64,000 nucleotides of DNA from Lunularia cruciata (GCA_948567375.1 OX419755.1:29331001-29395000), one strand, 5' to 3'. Shown: positions 20,974 to 32,432, counted from the first letter of the stretch. A program made the numbers and translations. Notes: generated by a model from the sequence alone, not told the origin.

Positions 20974-21110
20974 TGTGACAACCTAGCAAATATCACTTTT
21001 GTGGTAATCATGTAAGTAAAGTTCATTCCCGCACAATTCAGAATTGGTCAAATACAAAGTCAAACAGTAACAAGTAGTTCTTCTTGGTTGCATCTTCATG
21101 ATGCAACGTT
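20974..21110 (-). repeat. Short LTR-A 3'-end piece inside the element leader
   Basis: The 3'-terminal 135 bases of LTR-A (TGTGACAACCTAGCAAATATCAC inward, as read on the plus strand) are repeated here, about 130 bases inside the primer binding site. The piece ends at a perfect hairpin GTTGCATC-TTCAT-GATGCAAC (about 21095-21115). This looks like a template-switch or deletion product. Confidence 0.7.
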
Positions 21111-21217
21111 CATATTTGGACTCTCTCTTCCTGTTGTTCTCTCAATGCAAACATTCATATTGCTTTGACGCCCAGTTTTGAATTTGGCTTCATATTCTTC
21201 CACTTCTGAGTTTTGTA

Positions 21218-21235
21218 TCCCCGGCAGCAGTGCCA
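21218..21235 (-). other. Primer binding site, tRNA-Asp type
   Basis: Minus strand TGGCACTGCTGCCGGGGA lies 7 bases after the LTR-A end at 21243. It matches 15 of 18 bases of TGGCGCCGTTGCCGGGGA, the tRNA-Asp primer site of Tat/Athila/Ogre gypsy elements. It proves that LTR-A is an LTR and fixes its orientation. Confidence 0.88.
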
Positions 21236-21242
21236 AAAATCA

Positions 21243-24200
21243 TGTGACACCCTAGCAAATATCACTTTTGTGGTAATCGGGTAAATAGAGTTTGTTCCCG
21301 CAGAGATACAATTCAGAATTGGTCAAATACAAAGTCAAACAGTAACATGTAGTTCTTCTTGGTTGCGTCTTTAGTCTCTCAGGTAGCAATTACACCCAGA
21401 AGAGAGTAACAAGCTCACAATCTTGACAACTTGTCACGAATACACACACACATAATCACAACATAGTAAATTCTGTCCAAACAACTCTCGATTGTGATGA
21501 TTCAAATTTTCCCAAAGTGGCACTTCACTACGAAGAACAATTTTGCCTCAGAATTGTGTTCCACCCCTCCACTGAAGGCACAACTTCCTCGATTGAAATT
21601 GCTTCACATCAACTTCACGCTGCACTCACAAATGTAGAATACTACCAACACTACAATTCCTCTCAGACCTGTCAAGGCATTGCTCCAATGAACTTCCACT
21701 CAGGATCAATCACATAGAATGAAGATCAAGCCTGCAGAATCCAATATCCACAGACACATTGACTTGCACTTCTGAATTCTCCACACACTCACAAACACAA
21801 ACACAGAATTGACAATTGGAATTAAGCTCAAGCGACGAGCATTGAAAGTAGCACTTTGCTTTATCTATCTTCAGAAATTTGAATATTGAACAACATAGTA
21901 CTGCAAATGCTCCCCTTAAATACTGAAGCAAATGGCATTTCTCTTCCTATTGTACCGCTTCCTAACATCTCTTCCTACTTGAAGATCCCAACTGACAATC
22001 CATCTCTTCATATCTGCCTCTTCCTATCTCAAAATTGGTACTTACACCGATCCGATGTCTACCTCATCATCGGTTTCCAAACCCGATGATCTTCCTACTA
22101 CTTCTCCTTCTTTGGATATATCTAATTCTACCAATTCCTGCACTAATTCTACTACTTCTACACTAGGGTCTACAATTGCACTAAGGAGTGACTTATCTAA
22201 CTCTTTATCTCCTGACCCACTCCTCTCTAATGTGTCAAATAACAAGTCTGATGACACCTAAATTCCTACTTTTGCAACATCGGACTTCCTCTCCGCTGTC
22301 ACACTATTCCTAATTTTCTCTAACTCCAAATTGACTAAATCTAATCTAAGACTAACATTGTCTTCTACTTCTAACATGTTTTGATCTACTTGCTCCCTTA
22401 ATCGGATCAGCAACGTGTTCATATCCACATCTTTGGCTTTTCTCTTCTGCACAAGCAACTTTAACTCATGTAGATGTGCTTCTTCCAATCTCCCTTTAGC
22501 CTCCATGCTCAAGATTGCTTGCAACTTTCCTGCAACTTCTCGTACTGATTCCGACTCATACCCTTGAGATTGCTCTACCTTCAACTCTTTGCAGTACATC
22601 TTCAACTCATCTTTGTACTCAGCAGCAAGCATCTTCTTCTCCTCCGCATACTGTGCACTTTGTAACTCAACACCTTGTACCAACTCTCGCAATTGTCCTT
22701 GTTCTTCATGCCAACTGCTAACTCCCTCTGCCATGCTTGATCCTTCCCAACTGCACTCTTCTTCAAGCTGTCCAATTCCTGCTCCATTATTGCTGCCGTC
22801 GCCTTCAAATGAATATTCTTGATGCACACATCACTCACTTCCTCCTTCATTTTGCTCAGCCACATCACCTACTCCTTCAATTCCCCTGCTTGCTTTTGCA
22901 GTTCTTTCCCTCTTGACTCGTAGCTCTCTTGTAACATCTCAAAAGTCTTCTTCTTCAAGACTTCCTCTCTCCGAAGTTCTCTGATTTCTTCATTTCTTTG
23001 GACTTGTTGCTCTTGCAACCCCTTCACTTCACTCAACAAATGCTTCACCCCCTGCAACTCATTCATCATCTTTCTACGATCTTGGGGAATTACTTTCCGA
23101 TGCTCCTTCAATAGCTCCAGCAACGGTGTGACAACCTTTGTTAGATACAGTATCCCACCAAAGTTATCTTTATCTTTGTCATCGTCTTCGTCTTCATTCT
23201 TTGGCTCCTTCATTGGCTCCTTCTGCCAAAGTTGCAATCTTTGTATCTTCAGAGACACCACTTCTGAACTCTCATCTCCTTTAACGATTGAACTCGGCCC
23301 TGCAAGATACTCCTCCTTTTTGTCTAGTCTCTGCTTATCCACCACCAAGGCTACGCAATGACTCATTGTTCCAGGTACTCTATCAATCATCACATGACAA
23401 GCTTCACTGACTCCCATCGCTTGCTAAACCTCAGGTTCTCCCTCACTCTCACTTCCAGACTCCTCACTTTGTAAGGTGAGTGCATCCTCTTCTGATTCCT
23501 CTCCTAGCGACTTTGTTTCTTCTTTAGACTCTAATTCCGATGATGCTTCTCTCACCATCTTCTTACTCTGCACAACCAGTCTTTGAGTCTTCCTTTGAGT
23601 TGGAGGTGACTTTGCTTCTTTGGGTTTACTGTGCTTCTTCTTCTTTGGACTTGTGACTTCTTCCATCTTCCATTCTCATGTCTTCAAGAAGTGTTCATCA
23701 TTGGCTCATAGGTGTATCATATATTGTCGCTCTTCTTCATCTACTTCCTTTCTTAAATCAGGATGGAAATAGGACACTATGCGATGCGTCTCCTCCACTG
23801 TTAGCAAATTCAACCCGAAGTAGAAGTGTGTTGCAAATGGTGTGAAATAATGAGGAGGTGAACATGTTCACCAATTGATTACCATCTGCCTTGTTTGGTG
23901 GTGAAAACACTTTGCCCAATTCACCTTTACCCCTACAAACATCTGGTGGAAGAAGACCGCTTGCTGCATGTTCACGTAAGTTGTTCATTCTGGCTTGAAC
24001 ATGGCCATCATCGCCCCCACAATGCTTCTCCTAATCGAATCCCGATAGGACTCCACCTTGTAGCCATTCGTGGTTCTTGGAGCAAAAAAAGAGTTTTGGA
24101 TTTCCGCCATCTCTTCTGCAACATCACACTTCCAATACAAGGTGATCCCTGTCGGTTCTCTTGCTTCCTTCCCCAACACTAACCTCCAATCAGACTCAGT

Positions 24201-24983
24201 CCATCGAGCCGGATTTCCTCTCTTCCCTTCAACTTTGGGACCCTCCTCACAATTACTGGTAGTTATCTCTGCCATCACTTCTGGGAAACTGAAATTCCAA
24301 TTCCATGCTAAAAACGTAATACAAAGTCTATTCAAGACTTTGATTTTGGCTACCACATCTAACCTACAAATTGCAAAACTTTGCACTGCCAGAGCATTTG
24401 TGACCTTCTTCGCCATGATCTACTCTCTTGTTCTTCGGCACTAAAAGACAATGCCCTCTCCTAGACAAGACACTCTAACCCCTTCTGGATTTTGGAAAAT
24501 TGCACTCTCAATTGGCTTTCGGACATGCATTACTACAGGATGACTACTCAAAGAAATTGGAAATTTACTTGGCATATTCAACTTGTTACTGTGCAATTGC
24601 AATTTTATATTACCCCGAATTGTAGTCATTCTTCAGTCAATTTCAAATTTGACTTCCCCTCTTCTGCATGTTGATGCCCAGTCACTATCAAGACATGCTT
24701 CTTCTACCTCCGTCATTTCTTGAAGCGTACTTTCTTGCCACGTGCCAAAGTTGTTAGACGGTCTTTGTATCACCTGCGCCTTCCGACCCAAAGACGATGC
24801 GCTTTGGAATTTTTTCTCTCGTACCCTTCTTCTGAGTACCTCTATCATTGGATCTGATCTTGCCTTCTTTGGATTTCCTCCGAAGTCATTTTTGTCTATT
24901 CTTCTTTCACATTTGGCTTTCCGTGCTCACTTCTTCCCTCAAATGCTAATAAACAGAAAGAAACAAAAAATGTGGGCACCACA
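21243..24983 (-). mobile_element. LTR-A, complete 5' LTR of a Tat-like gypsy (3741 bp)
   Basis: On the minus strand it runs from TGTGGTGCCCACATTTTTTG at 24983 to GGGTGTCACA at 21243 and is followed by the primer binding site. The first 400-550 bases are non-coding; the encoded frame runs to 22042; a TATTTAAG box lies near 21915-21922. The last 670 bases are non-coding and conserved, consistent with R and U5. Length agrees with the solo copies. Confidence 0.93.
22042..24575 (-). pseudogene. LTR-A-encoded protein, most complete copy (A2)
   Basis: About 845 codons from ATG 24575, or 791 from ATG 24416 (MAKK). Residue plan from the MAKK start: 1-250 conserved region with hydrophobic FLAWNWNFSF, GNPARWTESDWRLVLGKE, NGYKVESYRDSI, AVFF and SYFHPDLR blocks; about 250-330 a basic patch PKKKKHSKPKEAK followed by an acidic Glu/Ser run; about 370-780 long coiled coil (LREL, KELQKQ, LEEAHLHELKLLVQ). 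No signal peptide, membrane segment or catalytic motif. Stops are few (about 23984, 23423, 22868, 22257), plus one frame change near 22800. The N-terminal part may relate to the extra ORFs of Tat elements, but I cannot confirm that. Function unknown. Confidence 0.7.
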
Positions 24984-25001
24984 CACCATATCCAATGTTT
25001 G

Positions 25002-27028
25002 TGTGACACCCACATGTTTTTTTTAAAAAAGTTTTTATTCTATTTGGAAAAAGAAGTGTATAGAAAAAGTCGTGTTGAACTCAAATGGCATTGAAAGGAG
25101 AAGAATTGTGTCTTTGGTTTGTAATCCAAAGTAAAGTGACTTTGTGCTAGACGCAAAGTACTTGGATTGGATCTGTCAGAGTTCAACCTGAAGTAAGAAA
25201 ACCTTGCCTTGAGGTGATCAACCCAATGCAAAGACATAGTAACAGATTTCCTTTGGGTTGGAAATTCAAGAATTGTACTGCACACAAAATGGCTAAGGCA
25301 CGAGCAGGAGAAATTGATAGTGATAGGAGACGTGCATGCAGAAGGTGTGATTTCTTGGTAGACAAGCCTTCAAAGAATGACTAAGAAATGTTGGACTATA
25401 AAGTCAAGTTTTGAATCAAGAACAAGACAAATAACAAGTGAATTTCCTTAGCCTTTGCAGAATCATCTTGAGGAAGACCAAGGAAGAGGAGTGGTGGTGA
25501 GTGAAGTTGTGAAGAATTCAAAGGATTAGGAGTTGCAAGTCTAGGGAATGGGAGAATTGCCTTGCAGAAGCACATCATGAAGGAGAGTAGAATGAAGGGA
25601 ATTAGGAAGTGCCCTACACTAGCATCAAGATTAGGAGGTAAGATGTGATGGCTTGCATCAAAGTTCTCCGTAGACTTTGCATTACTTTCCTTGCATGGAA
25701 TTGGAACCTGAGTGTTCCCAATTTCATGGTAGAGATGGCGGCTAGTAAGTTTGTAGATTGGTTGGCAATAGTGGGGAATCTGGCTCAATGGACAGAGTCG
25801 GATTGGAGATTGGTGTTAAGAAGATAGAGTGGGAAGAAGCATGGAGCCACATTCTTGGGGAAGGAAGAAGTCATAGAAGAAACCTAAGAGTTTGTTCACC
25901 TTGAAGCACACAAAGCATGGGTACAAGGTGGAGACGTATTGAGACCCAATATGGAGAAGTATTGTAGGTGCAATGATGGTGTTGTTTCAATCTGAGCACA
26001 CACCTATGTTACAAAGCAACAAGCGGTGTTCTTCCACAAGATGTTTGCAAGAGAGCCGAGCAATTGAGCAATGTGTTTCTATCAACAAACAAGGCAGATG
26101 GTGTTGAATTGGAGGACTTTGACAGCACCACATTACTTTGTGCCTTTTGAAGCATACTTCTTCCTTAGGTTAAATTTGTTAAGCAGAAATGAGAAGAAGA
26201 AGGTTGTCTTGCATTTCCATCCCAATCTGCATCAAGAAGCTTACAATGAAGAATGACAGTACATTCGGCAATTGAGAAGCAATGATGACTATTACACAAG
26301 AATGGGACAAGATTGGAAGATATTGGTACCCTTGCCAAGCAAGAAAAAGAGAAGTAGACCCAAGGTGGAAAGCTCACCAATGCAACCCCAAAAATTAAGA
26401 AGAATTGGGCAAAGAGAAGGGAAGCAAATCCAGAAGATTGTACTAGAAGGAGAGGTCGAATCAGAAGGCAGAGTGGAGTATGTGTTGGAAGGATCAAAGG
26501 AAGAAGAAGTGGAATTAACCCTATGGAGTGAAGAGTTCAATGAGGAGAGCGAGGGTGAATTTGAGGTGCAGAAAAATGAAGAGAAGGAGCTTTCTTTGCA
26601 AGGAGAAATTGAGTAGCAAGAGGCAAAAGAAGAGATTATGTCAGAGTTAGCAAATGCAAGAGAAGAAGGATTGGTGGCTGAGCTGATGCAATATATGCCA
26701 AGAAAGGAATGTTCAAAGGTGGCCCAAAAAATCATCAATCTGGATGATAGAGAAAGTTTGGAGGACAATGTATCTTAGTCAATATGCAGATCCCAACTTC
26801 ATAGTAAGGCATTGGACTTGGAAGGGAAGTACTAAATTGCTAAAGTCCCTAAGGAGAAGGTAGAAGAAGAAGCAAGGTGTAAGGGAGTAGAGTACCTTCA
26901 AGATGTGGTATATCCATCATTGTTGTAGATGGGGAAGAAGAAGAAGGAGATGCAAAGCAGACACCCTGATGTGCAGACTATATTGTAGGTGCTAAAGAGA
27001 CTAAAGTTAGAGAATTGGAAGTTGTAGG
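25002..27028 (+). mobile_element. LTR-A, plus-strand copy A3, left part
   Basis: It starts TGTGACACCCACATG only 18 bases after the 5' end of the minus-strand LTR-A at 24983, so the two lie head to head. The first 630 bases are non-coding. At 27028 it is broken by a minus-strand LTR-A; its 3' end may be the piece at 29690-29868. Confidence 0.85.
25645..27025 (+). pseudogene. LTR-A-encoded protein, N-terminal and middle part (copy A3)
   Basis: The frame shows LCITFLAWNWNLSVP, QWTESDWRLVLRR, a KQQAVFFHKMFAREP-type block near 26010-26060, FHPNLHQEAYNEE and a KKKRSRPKVES basic patch near 26340. An acidic Glu-rich run to 26616 and coiled-coil sequence to 27025 follow. Stops at 25825 and 26257 and others break it. 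It is cut by the minus-strand LTR-A at 27029. Confidence 0.65.
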
Positions 27029-27688
27029 TGTGACAACTCAAAAAAAAACAATTTTGCAATAATCAGGTAAGTAAACCTCATTCCTGCAAAGATACAATTC
27101 AAAATTGGTCAAACACAAAGCAAAGTAACAATGTAGTCCTTCTTGATTTTTTTTAAATCTCTCAAGTAGCAACTACACCCAGAAGAGAGTAACAAGCACT
27201 AACTTGCAGTCTTGTCACCAAAATTTGTCACACTTAATCACAACTCTATCAAATTTTTCCAAACAATCTTGATTGTGATGATTCAAGCCCTCCCAAAAAT
27301 GGCACTTCACTGCAAAACAACTTCACCTTAAAAATGTGTTCCACCCCTCCATTGAAGGCACAACTTCCTTAATCAAAATTGCTTCACATCAACACTACAC
27401 TGCACTCACAAATGTAAAATACTACAACACTACAATTCCTCTCAGATCTGTCAAGGCATTGCTCACATTGCACTTCACTCAAGAGCAAACACATAGAGTA
27501 AAGATCAAGGCTACAGAATCCAACATCCAACAAGCACATTGACTTGCACTTCAAAATTCTCCCAACACTCACAAACACAAGCACAAAATTGATACTCAGA
27601 ATCAAGCTCAAACAACGAGCACTACCTCACAACACTTTGCTTTATCTATTTTCAAAAATTATGAGCATTGAACAACATACTTTAAATG
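27029..27688 (-). mobile_element. LTR-A 3' part, minus-strand copy A4
   Basis: It begins TGTGACAACTC on the plus strand and carries the R/U5-like tail (CTCTCAAGTAG, ACTTGCACTTC and TTTGCTTTATCTATTTTC words). At 27688 it is interrupted by an LTR-C/PHD fragment. No gene. Confidence 0.85.
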
Positions 27689-28351
27689 TGTTGTGCATAT
27701 ATACATTGCTACACAACATACATTACTGTCAACATCATACACAATAGAAGCACAACTCACACATAAGTCATACATAGATGCTAAAGTGCCACAATAATCA
27801 GATTGTTTACCACTCTCAACTAAACTCAACTCAGATCAGTACTTGATCGGTCACTCTATAAACTGCCAACAACTAGGCATTGATTACAGTCAAGCCACAC
27901 CCACTCCAGCATAGCAAACCCAAGTGACAGTCACCGGCCTCTGTCCACCATAGCCAGGAACTCGAAGGCTCAACATCAGAGAAGTGTGCTCTCTGGAGCT
28001 GCACTTTGCAAGTATACCCCCTAGACTCAAGCTAGGTCTGAAACCCTAATGGTCCCACTGATGGCACACATGACGGTGTGAATGGTGCAAAGTGACGGTG
28101 GGCTCCACCGTGAAGTCAGTACCTTGAACACCAAATCTGACCGTCGGAAAGTAGTCTTTGAGAAACTGCTGAAATAACTCTAACTACTATCATTGGAACT
28201 CTAGTGTCCGAGCAACTAGATGCGACACTACAAATGGCATGATAGTTGTCATGCGTATATACATTGCTACATAACATACATTGCTATCAACATCATACAC
28301 AATAGAAGTACAACTCACACATAAGTCATACATAGACTCTAAAGTGCCACA
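27689..28351 (-). repeat. LTR-C, second copy (663 bp)
   Basis: Near-identical in layout to 12126-12787: TGTTGTGC start, GTGCCACA end, 105-bp terminal direct repeats (first at 27689-27793; second in the last 105 bases) around a centre with the CTCAACTCAGATCAGTACTTGATC segment. Its insertion point in LTR-A is clear on the left. On the right it leads into the PHD remnant. Confidence 0.88.
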
Positions 28352-28520
28352 ATTGCCTCTTGAGCTAGCGGTTAGGTCCCTCTAACTCTAGATAGCCATG
28401 TACTCTATGTATATGGTATACCCTATGATGGGCAAAGATCAGGAAGCTGGGTGCTATGAAGCCCCATCGTTAGTTGCATGTCTGCAATCTATACCATATA
28501 AAGAATGAACTAGCTATAGG

Positions 28521-28763
28521 TCAAGTACATCTAGGACATAACCATTGTCCTTGAGGAACCACCGTGAGGGGAGGAGTCATACATGTCATATGCAATCCTC
28601 TTGAACAACTATCACACACTAACATAGTAGCAGCTCCACCAGAAGAGCTACATAATATACACCTCAAGCTTGTCTTGAGTCTTGGAGTGTTAGCCTTGGA
28701 AGAGTATGATGGAGTCGGGGTTCCTTGCCTTCTTAGTCCATGGTGCGCTACCATAATAGCCAT
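28521..28763 (-). pseudogene. PHD finger remnant of a second gypsy C-type element
   Basis: The 80-codon frame ends in a complete PHD finger with all eight zinc ligands (CILC ... CDSC ... HMTC ... CPRC). GLH replaces the usual GWH. The first 32 residues differ from the copy at 12957-13343. Integrase and the rest of the element are missing; the fragment ends in the 50-base sequence at 28748-28797. The non-coding 28352-28520 matches the 3' leader of gypsy C. Confidence 0.85.
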
Positions 28764-28797
28764 TAGAGGTTCATCTTGAGTGAGAGACAGGCCGGCT
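28748..28797. repeat. 50-base junction sequence (first copy)
   Basis: CCATAATAGCCATTAGAGG followed by TTCATCTTGAGTGAGAGAC and AGGCCGGCTCA. It recurs at 59206-59255 with few changes, each time directly joined to LTR-A sequence but at different LTR-A positions. Confidence 0.75.
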
Positions 28798-29690
28798 CAC
28801 AATTCTGATCTACAATTACACTCTCAGGTAATCCTTCTTAATCTTTATCTCTCAACCCATTCTTCTCTAAAGTGTCAAATCCAAAGACACATGCCTTCCT
28901 ATCTCTCTTACTTTAGGTCTAACTACTATCAATTCCTTTACTAATTCTACTATGTCCTCATCAAGAATTGTAATTGAAAGCATGGATGCACTATCTATGC
29001 TTTCAATTTGCAACCCACTTTCCCCTAATCACTCATGTAACTGACCAGAAGACACTTACTATCTGATCCCACACTTTGGGTTCATTCACTACTACTATTT
29101 CTCTTCTAATTCTATCATATCTTCAATCAGAACTGAAATTGAAGTCATGGGTATCCTAAATATCTTCATAGCTTACTCTAACTTCCTCTAATACCTCTGG
29201 CAAGATTCTTGAAGCCACCTTCACTGCACTCCAAGGTCCGACTACCTCAAGCTGAATCATATTTGTCTTGAGGCAAAGTCTTTAGACCCGAAGTCATATA
29301 AACCCGAAGTCCAAAGTCCAAAGTTGTATAGACCCAAAGACACTAACCCAAAGACACTAAACTACTTTGTACATCTACTCCCAAAACTTCAAATGCTTGT
29401 TACTTTTGCTACAGACCTCTAAACTCTACGATTTTGGTGGCCCTAAACAAGATGCTTCCAACGAGATATAGAACATATGATTTGTACATGTTATCATTGA
29501 TATACAGCCCCTGCAGTAATCCTGACCTATGACCTTCATTCCTCCTTCAGGTCTGCCCTCTTTCAGCGTCTGATCCGAGTTTTCCTCCTTTGACACAAAG
29601 TAAGCTTCTTCGGTTTTGATCTAATTTGAGTCCTTCCTCCAACACAAAGTTGATTTCTTTGGGTTGAATCAAAATAAACCTCAAGAATTG
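28798..29690 (-). mobile_element. Degenerate LTR-A (copy A4 continued)
   Basis: 28798-28920 matches the C-terminal end of the LTR-encoded frame (as at 22160-22260). The rest is too diverged for a frame. 29261-29370 has repeated ACCCGAAGTC/ACCCAAAGAC words. 29570-29680 matches the LTR-A 5' region (ACACAAAGT, CTTTGGGTT). No gene is readable. Confidence 0.55.
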
Positions 29691-29868
29691 CTATTGAGTG
29701 CTTGTTACTCTCTTTTAGGTGTGGTTTCTACCTAAGAGACTAAAGATGAACTCAAGAAAATTATTTGTGAAATTTTACTTTGTATTTGACCATTTTTGAA
29801 TTGTATCTCTGTAGGAATGAACTTTACTTATTGATTACCGCAAAAGTAATACTTGTTGGGTTGTCATA
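29690..29868 (+). mobile_element. LTR-A 3' end fragment
   Basis: The last 180 bases of LTR-A (CTTGTTACTCTC, GATTACCGCAAAAGT) ending TTGGGTTGTCA. It then joins directly to the coding part of another LTR-A copy. Confidence 0.8.
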
Positions 29869-32171
29869 AAATAGCGGCCAATAATTGTGGAGAAGGTCTA
29901 GGTGAGGTAGGGAAGAGAGGGAAACTAACCCAATGGACTGAATCCAATTGGAGGCTTGTCTTAAGAAGTGATACAAGAGAGCTCATGGAGATCATTTCTT
30001 ATTGGAAGTGTGATCCTTCAAAAGAATTGAAGGTGTCCTTTAGTGAACCTTGCAAAGAGAATGGATATATAAGATAGATACCTATGTAGACCTAATGAGG
30101 CAAAGTATTTTTGGGGAAGTGATGGCTATGATGAAGCCGGAGCAAACCACCTATGTGATTAAGCAATAGGTGGTTTTCTTCCACCTAATGCTTGCAAGAG
30201 TGAGTGTAAATTGGGCAGGATGTTTCTACCAAAAGATGAGGTAGATAGTAGAGGAGTGGAAGATGGGCATGCCACTTCACTACTTTGTTACTTTTGTAGC
30301 ACACTATTATTTGGGGTTGAACCTACTCACTCTCAAGGAGTAACATCATATGGTGTCATATTTCCATCCCAACCTACAATGGGTTGCTGATCATGAGGAG
30401 AATTGGTACATGGAAAAAGTAAGGGAGAACAACCTATACTTTGCCAAGATGAGACAAGACATTGTTTGTTCCAATACTTGGACCAAAGAAAAGAACTTGA
30501 TCCAAGGAAGTTGTTTCCTTGGCAAAGAGGAGGACTGCTCGGCATCTAAACCCAAGTTGAGCCATGACAATAGTCAATTTTTCCTCTAGAGGAGAGGAGG
30601 ACAAAGAGTGGATTCTAACTCAAAAGACTTTCAGGAAGAGTTGACTCTTAAGAGCAAAGATTCAAGCAACAAGAGTGAAGAAGAGCCCGAGATCCAATAA
30701 ACCAATAAGGAAGTAGTTGAAGAAGTTGAAGATAGATCAAATTGGGAATTTCATGAGGAGATCAAGCACATGGAGGGCAATGATGCCTCATGCATAGACC
30801 TACCAAAAGACAACAAGAGTTGATGGAGCAAAAGGAGATGATTGAGAAGGTGAGGGAAGAATTAGAAGACATATAGACCAATCTAGTACATCATACTACC
30901 TAAATTTTTCTACAAGAATAGAGTATAGTGGACTTATGATGAGTCATCATAGAGAAGGAGCAAGATTTGTAAAAGGAGATGGCAAGCCAAGCTCAAGAAG
31001 AACAACACCTACATGACCTCATCAAGTGAGTTAAAGCTCATGTTGCTAATGCTGAAGTGGAGAAGAAGATAATGGAAGAGAAGGACATTGATGAACTACA
31101 CCAACTTTGGACTAACTATGCAAGTCACTCTCATTGAAGGAGGGTTTGGGTTTGGTGAGCAAGGCCACCATACAATTCAAGGCAATGCTCAGTATAAGAT
31201 CCAAAGTAGAGTTGGAGGAAGTGTACTTGCACAAATTGAAGTTGTTAGTGCAAGAAATAAGGACAAAGAAGGCAAAGGAAGAAGACTTGAATACCTTGTT
31301 AATTTGCCTTAGAGATAAAGTAGATAGTAAGATCACTAAAATTGGAGATAATGTTTGCCTTAGGCTAGATCTAGTTAAGATAAATGTAGATAATTTCACT
31401 TGCACTTTGAGTGAGAATAGAATGATCCGATCAGAAGTAATTGAGATCAAAATGCAAGTGACCTTGGCTGATTTACCCAAGTCATCTAAGATGATTATAG
31501 TAGAGAAGGAAGAGATAGTTAGGACACTTATGACTTCCATTTCAATACAGATTGATGAGAAGGAGATAGTAGTAGACATAGATGAGGAACCCAAAGTGCA
31601 TGAGACGCTTATAGTTGATTCAAGTGAAGAAGCCAAAGTTGAGGTAGTACTCAGATTGGATTCAAACCAATAGTAGATACAAATCCAAAGTGGTAGATTT
31701 GTAAGGAAGACGCTTTGTATCTAAAGATTTGAAGAAAATAGTTAGGTAGTTTAGACAATTTCTTTAATTGCCAAGTGGTTTGCCTATTTAAAGTAGCCAT
31801 TTGGAGTACTTTGTATTCAGTATTTGAACAAAGGAATGAGTAAAGTGAAGTGTAAGAGAAGCACTCATTGTTTTGCTTAATTTTAAGTATCAGTCAAATA
31901 TCTTCACTTGTATGGAGAAATTCAGATTGCAATTGAGAGGTTGTTAGATGTTGGATTCTACAACTCTACATTTCATTCTATGTGTTTGATTGGAGTGGAG
32001 CGCATTCAAAGCAATTCCTTGATAGATTTGTGAGAACTATAGTGTTGGTAGTATTTGTCATTTGAGATTATAGACAAGAGAGTGGTGCAAAGTCATTTCA
32101 AACTAGGAAATTTAACCTTCAATAAAGGGTGGAATACAATTCCATGATGAAGTCACTTCATGGAAAGTATT
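29869..32171 (+). mobile_element. LTR-A-related copy lacking its 5' part
   Basis: It begins inside the encoded frame and runs through coiled-coil sequence (to 31673), a TATTTAAAG box near 31786 and the R/U5-like tail. It is cut at 32171 by another LTR start. More diverged than copies A1-A3. Confidence 0.75.
29870..31673 (+). pseudogene. LTR-A-encoded protein (diverged copy)
   Basis: QWTESNWRLVLRSD near 29930 and SYFHPNLQW near 30355 identify the N-terminal region. A Glu-rich linker and coiled coil follow. The stretch 31134-31673 is open for 179 codons and contains the conserved MLSIRSKVELEEVYLHKLKLLVQ-type block and the acidic C-terminus. Many stops lie between. Confidence 0.6.
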
Positions 32172-32432
32172 TGTGGTACACATAATTTTTTTCTTTTGAC
32201 ATTTTTTAGGATAAAAGTGTATTTTTAAGTAGGAAAGGAGGTTAGACAAAGAGAATTGGTGTGTTTGGATCCAAAGAGGAGAAATGACTAACCCAAGGAA
32301 GCCAACTTTGGATTGGAGGAGATAAAGACTTGGATTGGACTTAGAAGGATGGAAGACCCAAGGAGAGGACACTTTGTATGAGAATGAAGAACCCAACCCA
32401 AGGATCCTTAACAACCTTGACTCAAGCCATAC
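32172..32432 (+). repeat. LTR-E 5' fragment (LTR-A-related subfamily)
   Basis: Starts TGTGGTACACATAATTTTTTTC and matches 41830-42085 (GTGTATTTTTAAGTA, GGAGGTTAGA, GAATTGGTGTGTTTGG). The start resembles LTR-A. Non-coding. Confidence 0.7.

Noticed and set aside
22042-24575. LTR-A coiled-coil frame as a host structural gene (myosin or kinesin-like)
   Set aside because: It occurs many times in the window, always inside the same 3.8-kb LTR with target duplications, and has no motor or other known domain.
22042-24575. Envelope-like gene of an Athila-type element
   Set aside because: No signal peptide or membrane-spanning segment; composition is coiled coil and acidic linker.
29261-29370. Microsatellite or CRISPR-like array of ACCCRAAGTC words
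   Set aside because: Spacing and units are irregular and the words match the degenerate LTR-A 5' region; plant context excludes CRISPR.
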